Shown here: piece by piece, positions 62,453-64,000 of the stretch | Layout of the letters: every line of letters starts with the position of its first letter | Position numbering within the stretch: the stretch's first letter is position 1 | NCBI RefSeq assembly: GCF_020520425.1 | Contig: NC_079488.1 | Location: forward strand, 90,811,285-90,875,284 | DNA from: Spinacia oleracea | Lineage: Eukaryota; Streptophyta; Magnoliopsida; Caryophyllales; Amaranthaceae | DNA: 64,000 nt | Direction: 5' to 3' | The notes under the pieces: model-generated | What the model saw: the letters and a program-made list of their open reading frames with translations, nothing else | What the model was told of the DNA's origin: nothing | The model's database searches: none | Translations under genes and position numbers: made by a program

Positions 62453-64000
62453 ATGATTTCATCCTCAATCTCTGATAAAATCCTCCATTTGGTCCCAATT
62501 TTGGTGAAGTCTTCTTCTTCTACAGGCAAATCTTCTTCTATGTTTCTCTCTCAATCATCCTTTTCTTCTTGTGTATTGGTAGCTTCATTATCACCTTCCA
62601 AATTCAAGTTATTATCTTGTTCAACTAATGATCCCAGAAATTTGAGCTCTTGTGATGGTCTATTCAAACATCAACGCCATGTAATTGCTCTTTTTCTTTG
62701 CTTTTTTTTCTTTAAAATTTCCTGCCTTTTTTTGCTTGGATTGCTTGGTATATGTTAGAGAATTTGTTCTTTAACAACTTGTATGAGTCCATTACAAAAT
62801 TGAAATTACTGGTTTGTTCAGATGGGGCTTTAATCCTCATTGACCATTGAGTAATTGAGTGTTCTTTAAGTGAGGGGTTGGCCCCTGAAGGAAGTAGTAC
62901 ATATTCACATACTCCATTTAGGATGTAATACTGTACTATGTGCCCAGTAATTTTTTGATACAGTTACACTATTGGTAACTAGCTTTCACGAAAATTCACA
63001 AAAATAATATTTAAGTGTTCTACTTGCAGTGATTAGTGAAGCTGTTAACCTAGATTTACATGTCAATGGATGTGATAGTGTTCAAGAGTTCCTTTTTGTT
63101 TCTGTTTGTAGGAGGCTGCATGTATCAGATATGTTACTGCTGCCTGATATTATGCAATTTCTGTAGGTTGTTTAGTGTTGGGTTGTTTATTAGTTAAATC
63201 TGTTATATTTTGAACCACATTCAATTCTATTGTGTTGTATGTTTATATATTACATGCTCCTATTTAATCAATCACAAAAGGCATTTAACACAAATGTTGC
63301 TCCTTTGACGATTTCTGTCATCTGATTTAGCTCTACTTTTCAGTGAATTTATTCTTAAAGATTATTTATATTTTACTGCTTTGCATACAGTCTTTAATTT
63401 TTCTCCTTTGTCGTGTATGAAGGCAGAAATTTGGAATGGCATTGACATGGAGACCAATCTTATCAATAAATCAGCATGGTAACTCTTCTCTTATTCTAAA
63501 ATGTGATAAATCTATGCATAAATATTTCCAAGTGAATGAAGAATTTGCCAATATCTTGATTTCTGAATATTCTTTTCTAATGCTGCATATTCTATGTCTT
63601 CCAACTCTTACACCTTGATTTATGAGAAATTAATTTGTTCTTTTACTTTGATGAAGATTTTTAACAAAGGAAACAGTAAACCACTTTATGGCATTATGTT
63701 GTTTACTTGTTTTTAATATTTCCATGCTACCTCTTTCTCATTTCAACAAAAGGTTTGAATCTGTTTTGTTGGTAAAATATGCAAATATCTTGTTTACACA
63801 TTTGATGCTAATGGCCTATGCAGAACTCTCTAAGAAACATTGCGCTGGCGAAAATGTGAAGGGTTTGTTGAGAGGTGGTATTGCCCTTTCATCTGCTACA
63901 ATTGCCTGGTTGGCTTCTTCGCAAGTGGCATACTCCAGCACTGACATCAAAATAAATCCAGTTTATGAGGTTGGAGAGTTATTTGAATTGGGGATTCAAT
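62453..64000 (+). CDS. PYG7: PYG7-like chloroplast TPR protein, 5' part
   Basis: Three exons are visible: 62453-62680, 63427-63478 and 63824 to the window end, joined in frame by GT..AG introns. The first exon is a Ser-rich, acid-poor N-terminus typical of a chloroplast transit peptide. Exon 3 reads [33 protein letters not shown] and then [20 protein letters not shown], which I recognise as the segment before the transmembrane and TPR regions of PYG7, a thylakoid protein needed for photosystem I assembly with Ycf3. The TPR part lies outside the window, so identification rests on about 40 residues. The start ATG follows a pyrimidine-rich plant leader. Confidence 0.78.

Overview
The window is plant nuclear DNA. 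It is AT-rich, its genes are split by GT-AG introns, and it is full of plant-type mobile elements (Stowaway and Tourist MITEs, Helitrons, Ty3/gypsy and LINE elements). The Stowaway ends of the type CTCCCTCCGT and the overall texture suggest a Caryophyllales dicot (beet/spinach/quinoa relatives), but that placement is inference. Only three genes look intact. They are a P/U-type cyclin (CYCU4-1-like, 2801-4083, minus), a mitochondrial A-type iron-sulfur assembly protein (IscA-like, three exons, 14892-21027, minus), and the 5' part of a chloroplast TPR protein resembling PYG7 (62453 to the window end, plus). They are unrelated housekeeping or developmental genes and form no pathway.

Left part (1-23.2 kb): genes separated by small DNA transposons. 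Several Stowaway-type elements carry TA duplications. There is a Tourist-like element with TAA duplications, a Mutator-type MITE with a 9-bp duplication (22089-22610), and two Helitron candidates, one nested in the other (6815-14373 and 11205-12079).

Central part (23.2-60 kb): a deep nest that can be read from its junctions. The outermost layer is a LINE, minus strand, whose zinc-binding domain (59.5-60 kb) and RNase H domain (23.2-23.9 kb) rejoin in frame once everything between 23897 and 58797 is removed. That 34.9-kb block starts TG, ends CA and is flanked by ATTAC/ACTAC. Inside it lie, all in plus orientation, degraded intron-containing fragments of four unrelated nuclear genes: a kinesin-7 motor, chlorophyll b reductase NYC1, a DUF616 (TOD1/MUCI70-like) protein and mitochondrial glutaredoxin GRXS15. 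This resembles transposon-captured gene fragments. A Helitron-like 3' terminus follows the last fragment at 55829. The kinesin exon is split by a Tat-type Ty3/gypsy element (26507-47022, minus, duplication CTTAT) that carries an antisense, intron-containing ORF with its own TATA box. That element is in turn hit twice by Tekay-like gypsy elements: one in its protease/RT region (33928-43195) and a deleted one in its 5' LTR (44719-47015, duplication CACAT).

Right part (58.8-64 kb): a hAT-like element with an internal tRNA-like sequence sits at the LINE junction. A TIR element with a 12-bp duplication contains a solo LTR (61261-62040), and the PYG7-like gene follows.

The most interesting points are the multi-gene fragment cassette, the in-frame reconstruction of the outer LINE, a gypsy copy whose left end begins 244 bp upstream of its LTR exactly at a second polypurine tract, and a gypsy element with near-identical LTRs around badly decayed coding sequence.
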